DNA of 33,484 nt from Pelargonium nanum (taxonomy: Eukaryota > Streptophyta > Magnoliopsida > Geraniales > Geraniaceae), in contig JAYMTF010000570.1 in NCBI GenBank assembly GCA_036897485.1, positions 1 to 33,484 on the forward strand, written 5' to 3'. Numbering within the stretch: position 1 is the first letter of the stretch; each line of letters begins with the position of its first letter. Under the pieces are notes generated by a model. The model saw only the letters and a program-made list of their open reading frames with translations, ran no database searches and was not told the DNA's origin. A program made the position numbers and the translations under genes. Below are positions 1 through 9,010 of the stretch, piece by piece.

Positions 1-156
1 GTCTGGGCAGGAGCTTCAACCTCAAAGTTCTTTTTCCCGAAAAAAGAATTGGTGAACAATATCCTCATGTGGATGTTGCATGTATCTCATGTGGCAAAGC
101 CAAAAGGAGCTCCATCCTTGTTTCCGAACAAGCCCTAAGTGTTGTGTACATAAATT

Positions 157-245
157 TCTTTTCAACTGTTAATAGATTTGTTTGGTAACACTTGCACCAT
201 TTCCTTTCTTCTTTTTCTTCATCATTATGGCCAACAAACCTCATT
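157..245 (-). repeat. Dispersed repeat fragment A, copy 1
   Basis: Read on the minus strand, this stretch (ggccataatgatgaagaaa, then a purine-rich run, then aaatggtgcaagtgttac) resembles the plus strand at 1803-1850 (ggccatgatgtcgaagaag, then aaatgggtgcttgaagtgtt). Both have an open frame with a Lys/Glu-rich run followed by a Cys-Tyr motif (KCY). A weaker third version is at 2475-2520. The host family is not recognised; it may be a fragment of a transposon-borne gene. Alignment is by eye. Confidence 0.4.
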
Positions 246-327
246 TTTCTTATACCATAGATAAAAATCCGTGGTAAAATGATCATACAAACAACCTATA
301 GTAGATAGTTATATTCACAATCATACA

Positions 328-418
328 AACATGTTTAGTAGACATGTTTTGAGATGTTATGGTCAAATTCCAGATGAAAATGATCACAACCAGATTATAC
401 TTATAGTAGAAAACTACA
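328..418 (+). repeat. Dispersed repeat fragment B, copy 1
   Basis: This segment aligns by eye at roughly 70% with the minus strand of 1905-1995. Both contain agacatgtt, cacaacca and atact in the same order, and both keep an open frame with matching peptides (SRHVLRCY...HNQIILIVE here, SRHVLKCC...HNQIILMVE there). Similarity at the protein level suggests a once-coding segment copied in opposite orientations. The protein family is not recognised. Confidence 0.45.
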
Positions 419-776
419 AAATGAGTTTGTCCTCTCATTTGTGTATCTACAATGATCAAAGATTTTCTCTCCACCGTTTTGCATTGCTAGAACAATGCCG
501 ATCAGCAATCAGGTAAAAAAATTGTTAATCGTTTCATGCAAAATATTTATTATAGTTTAGAGTTTTTGAAAAATAAAAAAATTATTCTAATCGATTAGTC
601 GTAAAAAAAAGTTTACATTTTGAGCCTCGTATGTCATGGTCAGTAGCACTGCTTTCTCCATTAGAAATCCAGCAGCAGCCTGCTCAACCAGAGACTAAGT
701 GTGGCCTTGAAGACAAACAAGAAAAAGAGACCGGAGAGTTCGTGAAACACAAACTTTATACCGACAATAGATATTT

Positions 777-1334
777 TTTCCTATATTTCTACAAAAATAT
801 TTACAAACATGCAGGATGGCCAGACTATGATCCCACGATTAAGAGAGAAGGCCCGAAAGAATATCCAATAATCTCTTCTTTTGTTCATTTATTTAGTTTT
901 TATAATTTAAACTAATTAACACTCATTTTTATTCGTTATCAAAAAATTTACAAGATGTCGAAATTAAGTCCCCTGATCAAATTGAGTATGTTTTATCATC
1001 GTTATGGGAAAACTTTTTGAGTGAGATGCACAAAATATTGATTAATGCTCAAGAATGTGAGTGTTGATCAATATTTTGTGCATCTCACCCAAAAAGTTTT
1101 CACATAACGATGATAAAACATACTCAATTTTATCAAAGGACATAACCTCCACGTCCGGTAAATTTTTTGACAATGAATAAAAATGAGTGTTAATTAATTA
1201 AAATTATAAGAACTGAATAAATGAACAAAAGAAGAGATCTAACTGCATATTCTTTCAAGTCTTCTCTCTTAATCGTGGGATCAAAGTCGGACCACCCTGC
1301 ATGTTTGTAGATATTTTTGCAGAAATATAGGAAA
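777..1334. repeat. Large inverted repeat with arms of about 275 bp
   Basis: The left arm (777-about 1052) and right arm (about 1058-1334) are reverse complements over nearly their whole length. Matching landmarks are tttcctatatttct at 777-790 with its complement at 1321-1334, the atcccacgattaagagaga segments, and gtgagatgca (1021-1030) with tgcatctcac (1080-1089). The spacer is only a few bases, so a transcript would form one long hairpin. Arms differ by scattered substitutions and small indels, by eye about 85-90% identity. Each arm has an open frame reading YKHAGW.D.DPTIKRE, from an unrecognised source. A foldback element or an inverted duplication are both possible. Confidence 0.8.
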
Positions 1335-1354
1335 TGACGCTTGCATACAGGCCT

Positions 1355-1686
1355 GAATTTGCTGCTGGGTTGGTGGAGTTTCATAAGATTTCAAACTATT
1401 TTGGAGCACAAGACTCCAAAATATGAAAGTGACGGTGATACGGAGGCCGGGGGGCAAGGTTCGAAGGTCAGTTGCAGTGCGTGGCCAAGGTGGCGCGAGC
1501 ACAAGTGTGGGGGAGTCAAGCCAGAGCGGGCATCGTTTTCACCCCAGTCGAATGTCAGTGCGTAGATCTCCACTACCAACCCAACAACAAATTCAGCCAG
1601 CTCAGCAGCCATAGTATAGTATGCAAGCGTTCTGCCGACAACTGCGGTGCTTAAATCTCCACCACCAACCCAGCAACAAATTCAGC
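1355..1686. repeat. Short proline/glutamine-coding repeat, three copies
   Basis: The string ccaacccagcaacaaattcag and close variants occurs on the plus strand at about 1575-1596 and 1665-1686, and on the minus strand at about 1355-1380. A looser form lies near 655-695. Read as protein it gives PTQQQIQ. The copies flank the right side of the inverted repeat, suggesting several rounds of local duplication and inversion. Confidence 0.45.
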
Positions 1687-1690
1687 TCAT

Positions 1691-1741
1691 GAAAACAGAT
1701 CAATGTTATAAGAGATTAGTGTATAATATTGATCTGTTTTC
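1691..1741. repeat. Perfect 14-bp hairpin
   Basis: gaaaacagatcaat at 1691-1704 is the exact reverse complement of attgatctgttttc at 1728-1741, with a 23-base loop and four of the next five bases also pairing. No gene lies beside it. It may be a miniature transposon remnant. Confidence 0.6.
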
Positions 1742-1802
1742 GTGTTATCCAGTTTCATATACAGCATGATATTTATCAGCTTAAGTGTATAAAAAACAAG
1801 AA

Positions 1803-1995
1803 TTATTGGCCATGATGTCGAAGAAGGAAGGAAATGGGTGCTTGAAGTGTTATGGAGAACTTAAACATGAATATAATCCCGACAAGTAAGATATCCAGTT
1901 CGTTTGGAAGTCTTCAACCATGAGTATGATTTGGTTGTGTTCATATTCATGTTTAAGGTCATCACAGCACTTTAGAACATGTCTGGATACAATAG
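1803..1995. repeat. Repeat fragments A and B, second copies, facing each other
   Basis: 1803-1875 on the plus strand reads as fragment A running into the start of fragment B (aagtgttatgg then cttaaacatgaatat). 1905-1995 is fragment B on the minus strand. cttaaacatgaatat at 1860-1874 and atattcatgtttaag at 1943-1957 are perfect inverted 15-mers. The plus strand has a short frame from about 1814 ending at 1887 that carries LKCYGELKHEY; it is too short and repetitive to call a gene. Confidence 0.4.
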
Positions 1996-2105
1996 ATGTA
2001 TGGTTGACAATAATAGTGTTTACTATGGGGTGTCTTTTCATTATAGTTAATATATGAAAAATAAGGAACCACCACCTACTCTCATCTATGTAATTTCTTT
2101 GATCG

Positions 2106-2383
2106 TGTGTTTGGGAACCAATATATGATTTGAAATGATAGATTTAAGTCAAATGAAGTGTTTGAAAACTCTAAGAATTTGAATTTGAATTTGGATTTGA
2201 ATCGAATCCAATAACATTCAAAACATGCTTAGAACATAAGATTTCAAATGACACATCTTACCTTATCATTTGAAATTCTATAATTTCTCAAACATTATAT
2301 TTGTATTTGAAATACAACACTTCAAATTCAAAATTTCAAATGACAAATTTCAAATTAAATTTATGTTTTCAAACGCAACCTAA
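2106..2383. mobile_element. AT-rich MITE-like element
   Basis: The left end reads gtgtgtttgggaac and the right end, reverse complemented, reads ggttgcgtttgaaaac, imperfect terminal inverted repeats. The interior is made of inverted copies of atttgaaat and caaattcaaa, so the whole element could fold. A related element sits in an intron of the TOPLESS-related gene (28270-28512); both carry gatttaagtcaaat. No coding capacity is seen. Target-site duplications could not be fixed. Confidence 0.5.
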
Positions 2384-3480
2384 GTGTAATTACAATAAGA
2401 GGACATGTGTTTGTGAAACCATATGAATGCCTAATTTTGATCATTAACTCAAAATTGTATTACACTTTTGATTGTGAAACCATGGTTGCAAGAAGAAGAA
2501 GGGAAATGGGTGTTGTGATGTGTAAACTATGAAGAGTCAAAACAAGCTTTCAATTAAAAGCTAACTAGGTAGTTGCAGCATTTACTTCTTTGGTGAAATA
2601 TTAAGTTCTAATTCTTAAGTTTTCACCGTTATTCAATGAGCCATTAACAGATATTTTTGTTTCAACTTTTTACAAGGTGACCAAAGATTACAAGTTGTAA
2701 CTACAAGTCTGATACATTATCTATGTTGACTTTTTTGATATTATTTTTAACATGATCTTGCAAATATTGGTTCATATACTAAAGGTTTCACAATCCATGA
2801 AGTCCATAATTACGGCAGAAAAACATATTATTCATCATCTTCTATAAGAGTATGCAAACTCAAGAACATAAAGAAAATTAAACCATGTATTCAACCATAG
2901 GTAGATCAAAACAAATTAAACTACTCGATAAATCAGCTAAAAACTCATTCGGGATTAGGGTTTAGGATTCAAATGAGAGGTAAGGCATATATTTATTTTT
3001 CTTTATGTTTATTTATTTTTCCATTGATAGGACTGTGATTTGGAATAAGTATGCATTCAAGAAAAGATATTGAAATATTCGAAAATGGTTCTATGGAAAA
3101 GATGGTCTCAGAATAAATCAGACGAAAGCAAAGAGATAACAATAACTAAACAAAGATAATAATCACTAACAAAATTAGATTTCACATACCTAGAGCAGCT
3201 ACTCCTCTCCAATGGCTGGTATTGGTAACTTCTGGAGAAAAAAAAAATCTCAACAGTTAAAAAACAAACACTTGATCAACTACTAGAATTTAATTCACTA
3301 AGAATATCTTTCGTTTAATGTTACTAACATTGGAATCAAGCACTACAAAAAACAAACAATATAACCAAAATATCAAAGTGCGTATGAATATTAATTGATA
3401 AGATAACATTACCGACATGGACAGCAAGGAAATCATGTTTTTGAACAAATGAAACTCAGCCCAACACAAGCCCAAGAGAC
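2384..3480. other. AT-rich spacer without a recognised gene
   Basis: No open frame with recognisable similarity and no clear repeat ends were found. The sequence is AT-rich with short homopolymer runs. Confidence 0.5.
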
Positions 3481-4497
3481 CTTACCTGGTTCTCGAAGCA
3501 GAGAAGGAGAGGAGCAGAGGTACAGCCGTGGGCTGCGATTCCGGCTGCGGTGAAGGGTGGCTCCGGGATGCAACTCCGGCGACACGGCGAAGTCTCAGGC
3601 GGATTTGTGGTGATGGGAGTGAATCGGGGTAGTTTTGGGCGGTGGTTCCGGCGAGTTCAGGCATAGGAGAACGGAGGAGGCGCCGGATCTGGGCTTGGCG
3701 TGGTGGCTGAAGGTCTGACATGGAAGTCGGAGAGACCTCCGGTAGGAGCAGACCAGGGGCTGCGTCCCGGCGACGGCGCAGATCCGCTAGTGATGGGGGT
3801 TGGTTCCGGTAGCGATGGAGATGGTGGAGGAGCGGCTGATCTTAGGGTTTTGGTAGTGTTGACAGTTGTGAGAAGAAAGGGAGGGTTATGATGGGCTGTG
3901 CTCCGGCGGAGGGACTGCCGGAGATGGTGGCTGTTGGGTTGTTTTGGGAGCTCTCTCCTTTTTCTCTCTCTGCAAAATTGCCTCTCTATTTTTTTCTCTG
4001 TCTTTGCTCTCTGAACTTATGTCCTGAGCTTCCTCTGATTTTTAAAATGTATCTGAGCTCTTGAATTTTGAAATTGTTTGGGGATTTGTAATGATAGAAG
4101 AGGAATGGTACAGTTTATTTTTTGGGTGCAAGCTTCGATGAAACATGAATATGGAAAGTGTCTGTTGGAGAGAGAAGGGAGAGATGGAAGGAGTTGGAAT
4201 TGGATCAAACTAATCAAAACTTGAACCAATCTGGTTAAAACTGAACCAATTGATTGGACTGGGCTAAGATTAAAAAAGAATTGGGCTTGAAGAAAACAAA
4301 ATAATGGCCCAAATAAAAGAAATAAATAACACAAAAATTACCAAACACACTGAAGACAAAAGTACAAATAAAACAGCGCACAATACAAAAATAAAATGAA
4401 AAACAATTTTGCTTTGATTTTGATTTTTAATCTAAATTGGTGATTTTGAATAAGTCGTTTCATCACTTATTATCGTGTACGAAATCGGGTGTCTACA
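3480..4497 (-). mobile_element. Probable LTR-retrotransposon LTR or LTR fragment
   Basis: Read on the minus strand, position 4497 begins tgtagacacccgatttcg. The TG start and GACACCCGATTTCG tail are typical of the 5' end of many plant Ty3-type LTRs. Downstream comes an AT-rich part, then a pyrimidine-rich block, then a GC-rich block (3490-3900) unlike the surrounding AT-rich DNA. No gag or pol domain is present, so this would be a solo or truncated LTR. The far boundary (about 3480) is a guess, because no matching CA end plus target duplication was found. The open frames inside (3482-3721 and 4017-4334, minus) match no protein I know. Confidence 0.4.
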
Positions 4498-6196
4498 CAC
4501 AGCACAATATTTCAATAGAAAAAATAAACTATACAACACAAAAATGACAAAACCTAACCTATATACTAACAGGTCAGACCTTTAGCCCAAAATCATATAC
4601 CAAATAAACACCGATAACTCATAAAACGCTAGTGTTTTTAACAGCGAAAGTCTAGCCATTATGTGAAGCCCGACCCCAGACAAAACGATTTGGTAGATCG
4701 AATGGTAGATTGAGAAGTCGTATCGATTACTAGTGAACTAATCTCTGGGTTTTAAAATAATTGTATTATTTTAATCTTCTTTTTTATAAATGTAAAAAAT
4801 TAGTTTGAGAAGAAAGTAAGAAATTTACAAATATTAAGCTTACATATGATGGTACAACTAAAGAAAAAAACGGTGTAAGAATCGATTGGTTGGAATCTAT
4901 TTTGTTCACGGTCAAGAGATTAATTGCACGTAGCTCTTAGAGGAGGAGTTTCAAGCGCCGGAGGAAACAAATATTTTGTCACGATTCATGGAAATAAGAG
5001 ATTTAAGAGAAGAGATGGAGAGTTTTCTTAATTATCATTTTCACAAAAATTAGATCTATTATTAACTTATTCCTCAATTATCACTTTTACTTCTACATAC
5101 AAACTAGACATATTACTAGCTCATTAATTCCTCTATTATCATTACACTTTCATAACTAAATATTTGACATTGCACTTCATAAAATATAAAAACATTTACA
5201 CTACCGAAAATTTAACCCGCAATTGCTCGTTCAAATATTTTTCAAATAACTTTACTTTGGTTTACCTCCGTTCATTTTAAATTAGACTAATAATAACTCA
5301 TATATGGTCGAACTATTTGTCAACTCTATAATACACATATGCTCCCATTCTCTTTCAAATACTAGTGATAAATAGTCAAACAAAGAGAGTTGTCCAATTC
5401 AATTGGGACTATCAATGTTAACTCTTCCCCATATGATTCACTAACAAGTCCTATCCATCACCAATCACACCACATCAATTGTGAACATTTTGGTTTCCAC
5501 ACCAATTGCAACAATAGTCAATAGCTTTTAGCTGGCATGAGTCCAAATAGGTCTATGCTTTGACAATCTAGCTTCTCATCAAAAGCTTCCCATTGTCCCT
5601 TGTCAATATGATTGATAGATTAATGCACAATTTGACTCTTCTCTTCTTGTCATAGGACTGTCACCAAAGCCTCCAACACAGTGATAAATTTGATTAGTTG
5701 GAACAATTGGAAGGATAATAAAACTCAACTTTCACCTTATATGAATTGGGAAAATTAATATTTGAAATACCCAAATAGAAATAGAACTAAAAAAATACAT
5801 ATTTCAAAAAATGTGAAAAATTTCACCCAAAAAAATGTAAAATTTACCCATGTGTGACAACTTTCAATCACTAATTTATTGAACACTTTATGAACTTTTA
5901 AAATTCCAACGAAAGATATGAAAAAAAAAAGTCAAACTTCAATAAAAGCTTATAGCAAGCTAATCAGCACAACATTTTAATTTCACTAGATACCAAGCAA
6001 CATTACAGAATTGGTGCATATTTAATTTTGCATTAAAATTGACCAACAAACACATCACTAGTAATTTGTAAAAAAAAAATAAATAAAAAATAAAACCTCC
6101 TCTCTCTACATTGATATTAAACCCAAAATAGAGACCCAAAATCTTCCTCTTTACACTACAAAGGGCATAATGGTAATTTCACTAAAAATCTGGTCT
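4498..6196. other. AT-rich spacer downstream of the AHP6-like gene
   Basis: No coding region, RNA gene or clear repeat boundaries recognised. About the last 150-200 bases (roughly 6000-6196) may be 3' untranslated or terminator sequence of the minus-strand gene that ends at 6197. Confidence 0.45.
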
Positions 6197-7533
6197 TTAG
6201 TTGTGATGTTGAATTGGGTATCTGACTCCAGCTGCAAGTACTCTCTGCTGCTCTATCTGCAAAAGAAATGAAAAATCAATCACTTGTATATATAAAAATT
6301 AATAATTCAAAAATAAAAAGTTGGGTTTTGGTTTATTGGTATTGCATACTTGGAACATTTCATGCAGTTTGTTCTTGAGGTAACAATATTCATGTTCTAG
6401 CAGCTCCAAGGCTCTCAAGCAACTAAAAATCAAAATTCAAATTATCAGTAAAAGTATACAAAAAAAGAAACTAATATTACGTTATTATGTATTCTATACT
6501 CTATAGCCGAAATGTACCCAAGTCGGTTATTCTGCTCAGAGGCAGCACGAAACGCGACGCACACATTTCTGACACGCCTAGCACCGATGCTGGAGCTGCT
6601 TCCCATGAACTGGTTCAGATGGATTCCCATTTTCTTGTAGTCCGAGAACTCTCTGTCCATTCTGTTTTCAATAGAATAATTGTCAAGTCGGTGATTACAG
6701 AAAAATTTGACCGTATTGAAAATATTTAGAACGAGTGAAATGTGAATTAGTAGTTACAATAATAGCCGAAGATTTGTGAGAAGTTTCTCAGATTCATGAA
6801 AGTAGATATTGACGACTTCTGAGACGAAATTGGGAGAGCTCTCGTCCTGGAGCTGTTGAAGCTGAAGGAATTGCTCGTCCAACACTCCCTATAGGACACA
6901 GTCAAACAGAAGAATTATCAAGTCGTTGGTTTCAATATTAAACCATTATATTTAAACTCAAACTAATTCAATTGAATCACGCCAAAATAATTATCGTGTG
7001 TTGTAAATTTTGATGTTGACAACATTACATCCAAACTCAAACTAAGTTCGAGGTGCTACACACGACACAAGTACAACAAAATAACTATCATGTCATCCAA
7101 CACTCAAAATAACTATCATGTCGTCGATTCGAATACTAAAAACATCACATTCTACCCGTAATTGATTCAATTGTATTTGAATCGTTGCACAAAGTACGAT
7201 CTCAAATAAACAACTATCACGTCGTTGATTTCAATACACTAAACAATACTATCAAACTTGAACTAAATACAAAATCATTACACACGACAAAAGTACAAAA
7301 GAATAATTATCAGGTCGTTGATTCTAATACTAACAATGTAATATTCAAACGCACACTAATTCAACTGAAGTCGATAGATACACGACAAACACAACAGAAT
7401 AACTATCAAATCGTTGACTCGAACTCAGTTCGCGTTGTCGTGAATACAATGCGCGTAAACTGACCTGATGGAAGAGGAAAGCGAGGAGGCGATTCATGTC
7501 GGCCCGTAACCGGTCGGCACCGAACCCGAGCAT
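6197..7533 (-). CDS. AHP6: AHP6-type pseudo-histidine phosphotransfer protein
   Basis: Five exons on the minus strand: 7533-7465, 6888-6758, 6661-6518, 6422-6350, 6256-6197. All introns are GT-AG, phases close, and the product is 158 residues, normal for plant HPt proteins. The core is a four-helix HPt domain: VLDEQFLQLQQLQDE near residues 25-39, then the active-site helix. Canonical AHPs have HQLKGSSSSIGA; here it reads NQFMGSSSSIGA, with Asn at residue 83 where the phosphorylated His belongs. Arabidopsis AHP6 carries Asn at this same position and blocks cytokinin phosphorelay by competing with true AHPs in cytoplasm and nucleus, so the same inhibitory role is inferred. The start is the first ATG in frame; the frame upstream is open but has none. 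The C-terminus (AAGVRYP) also fits AHP6. The ending, with extra QHHN, is unverified. Intron 1 (576 bp) holds a decayed tandem repeat. Confidence 0.92.
6909..7430. repeat. Degenerate tandem repeat in intron 1 of the AHP6-like gene
   Basis: The core aataactatcangtcgttg, usually followed by attcnaatactaa, recurs with variation at about 6911, 6984, 7081, 7109, 7209, 7301 and 7397. Most steps are 75-100 bases. Three copies also share a preceding tag, cacgacaaaagtacaa-like, at about 7058, 7279 and 7378. The array fills most of the intron. This looks like an old minisatellite; a regulatory role is possible but not shown. Confidence 0.65.
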
Positions 7534-7699
7534 CCACAGAGGCAGACCCGTTTTGGCTTGGCTTCGATCGGAGACACAAATGGTGTGGTTTTGGTTCACT
7601 GGCTCTGTTTCTTGAAGGTGTGGGTTTTGGGTTTGATGGTAATTTTTTTCCGTTTGTTGGTTGTGTTTTGTAGCGGGAAATGGGACTTGGCTTAACTAC

Positions 7700-7707
7700 T
7701 ATTTAAA
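7700..7707 (-). promoter_or_regulatory. TATA-like box of the AHP6-like gene
   Basis: The minus strand reads TTTAAATA about 170 bases upstream of the start codon, with a CCAAT-like pentamer (cccaat) just above it at about 7711-7716. Position and composition suit a core promoter, with transcription starting near 7675. No transcript evidence. Confidence 0.35.
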
Positions 7708-8198
7708 GCAATTGGGTGGCTTGGACTAGGACGGTTCTCATTTTATAGTTTTATATTGGTAAGTTTGAAAATAGAATAAAGAAATTGAGTTGGTAAAGTC
7801 TCTGCCCACTTCTCATGATAGCGAGTGAATCACACTTCCACAATGTTCATGGATTTGGAACTCATTTTAAGTCTCAAATGTAAGCTAAAAATCAAATAGG
7901 TTATGCCACAACTATTTAAAACTTCAAAATATAGTTGAAATAAAATATGAAATAAAATAGAATTTTTTAGTAAGTGTAATAACTAAAGAAACGATATTTT
8001 CCGGTCGATTTAGCTCTTAACAATAAAGTATTGAATTGTAAATTATGAGGATCGCTTCTGAAAAGCAAAACAAACGAACCAGGAGAATAAGCGGAAACAT
8101 AACAAGTGAACAGAGATGTGACGAACAAACTTCCCCGTCATGTCGCAAGTCTAAGGAATGTGATACGTTATGTTATCCAGCATGCACGTGAGAGGGAG

Positions 8199-8600
8199 TG
8201 TTAATGTATCACATATCAGAAAAATGTAAAGCCACTTCATATACTTGTTGGGTCCTCCACATATCAACTCAAACTTTTGGGTTAGAGTTAAGGTTTAGCG
8301 CGATACCAAAACTAATTTTGGCTAAGGGCCCCTTTGTCTTATCTCCTGGTCTTCACACAAGGGTTTTGTAGTGAAAACTCAAACTATTATGTGTACTTCA
8401 ATATTACCTTATATGGCTAGCACAACAAGTGAGTGTTAATGTATATCGCACCATAAAAATGTGATATATTGTATTATCTTACATGCAGGTAAGAAATGTG
8501 TTAATGTATCTTACATTGAACAAATGTGGAAACCGTTATCACTTTATATATTAGTTCAGTTCTCACCTAACAATGTGAATTTTTTTGAGTGAAAATCAAA
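8199..8600 (+). mobile_element. Ty1/copia-like LTR fragments
   Basis: gagggagtgttaatgtatcac at 8192-8212, followed by gttgggtcctccacatatc and cttttgggttagagttaagg, resembles the start of common plant copia LTRs, where gggagTG precedes a short 'tatcacat...cttttgggtt' leader. Degenerate repeats of the same opening (gtgttaatgtat) are at about 8433 and 8499. No internal domains remain. A run of about 20 A follows at 8659-8678. Boundaries are approximate. Confidence 0.45.
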
Positions 8601-8754
8601 TATAACATGAGATAAAATCTTCAATTACCATTCAAACAAGCTATACTTGAGTTTACTCAAAAAAAAAAAAAAAAAAAACAAGCTACACTTGCAAGTTGCA
8701 ACTCCAATATCTCTACACTATTGCTACAAAATTACCAACAAGTAACTATGGACT

Positions 8755-9010
8755 AGAGAGAGTGCGTCACACGCGCCGCCGTTGAGAGTGGAGAGGAGAG
8801 AGAGGGCGTGCAGCCATGGGCTTTACCGAGGCGAATGTGGGGTATCAACCGGACCAAGGCTACACTAGCGGCAGAGAGTGAGGTGAGGGTGGTGGTGACC
8901 TGCTGTTCCCGTAGCCGGTGGCTTCGCGTGCTCTGGTAGTGACAGTGTTGGTGCGGCTATGAGGCTTCACAACCCACCCGACAACTGCCTGCAGCCGGTA
9001 ATTGTCAGGT
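8755..9010. other. GC-rich island, unknown
   Basis: This 250-base block is markedly richer in G and C than its surroundings. The plus strand has an ATG at 8816 followed by 20 further codons and a stop; neither strand gives a recognisable protein. It may be a transposon fragment or the decayed end of a gene. Confidence 0.35.

Noticed and set aside
4017-4334. 105-codon minus-strand frame
   Set aside because: Pyrimidine-rich antisense reading of an LTR-like block with Phe/Leu/Ser bias; no known family.
6909-7430. CRISPR-like array
   Set aside because: The repeats are degenerate and spacing varies; this is a plant intron, and no cas gene or spacer structure exists.
7534-7599. N-terminal extension of the AHP6-like protein to 7599
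   Set aside because: The codon at 7599 is GTG. The first ATG in frame is 7533, which gives the normal AHP6 N-terminus (MLGFGADRL).
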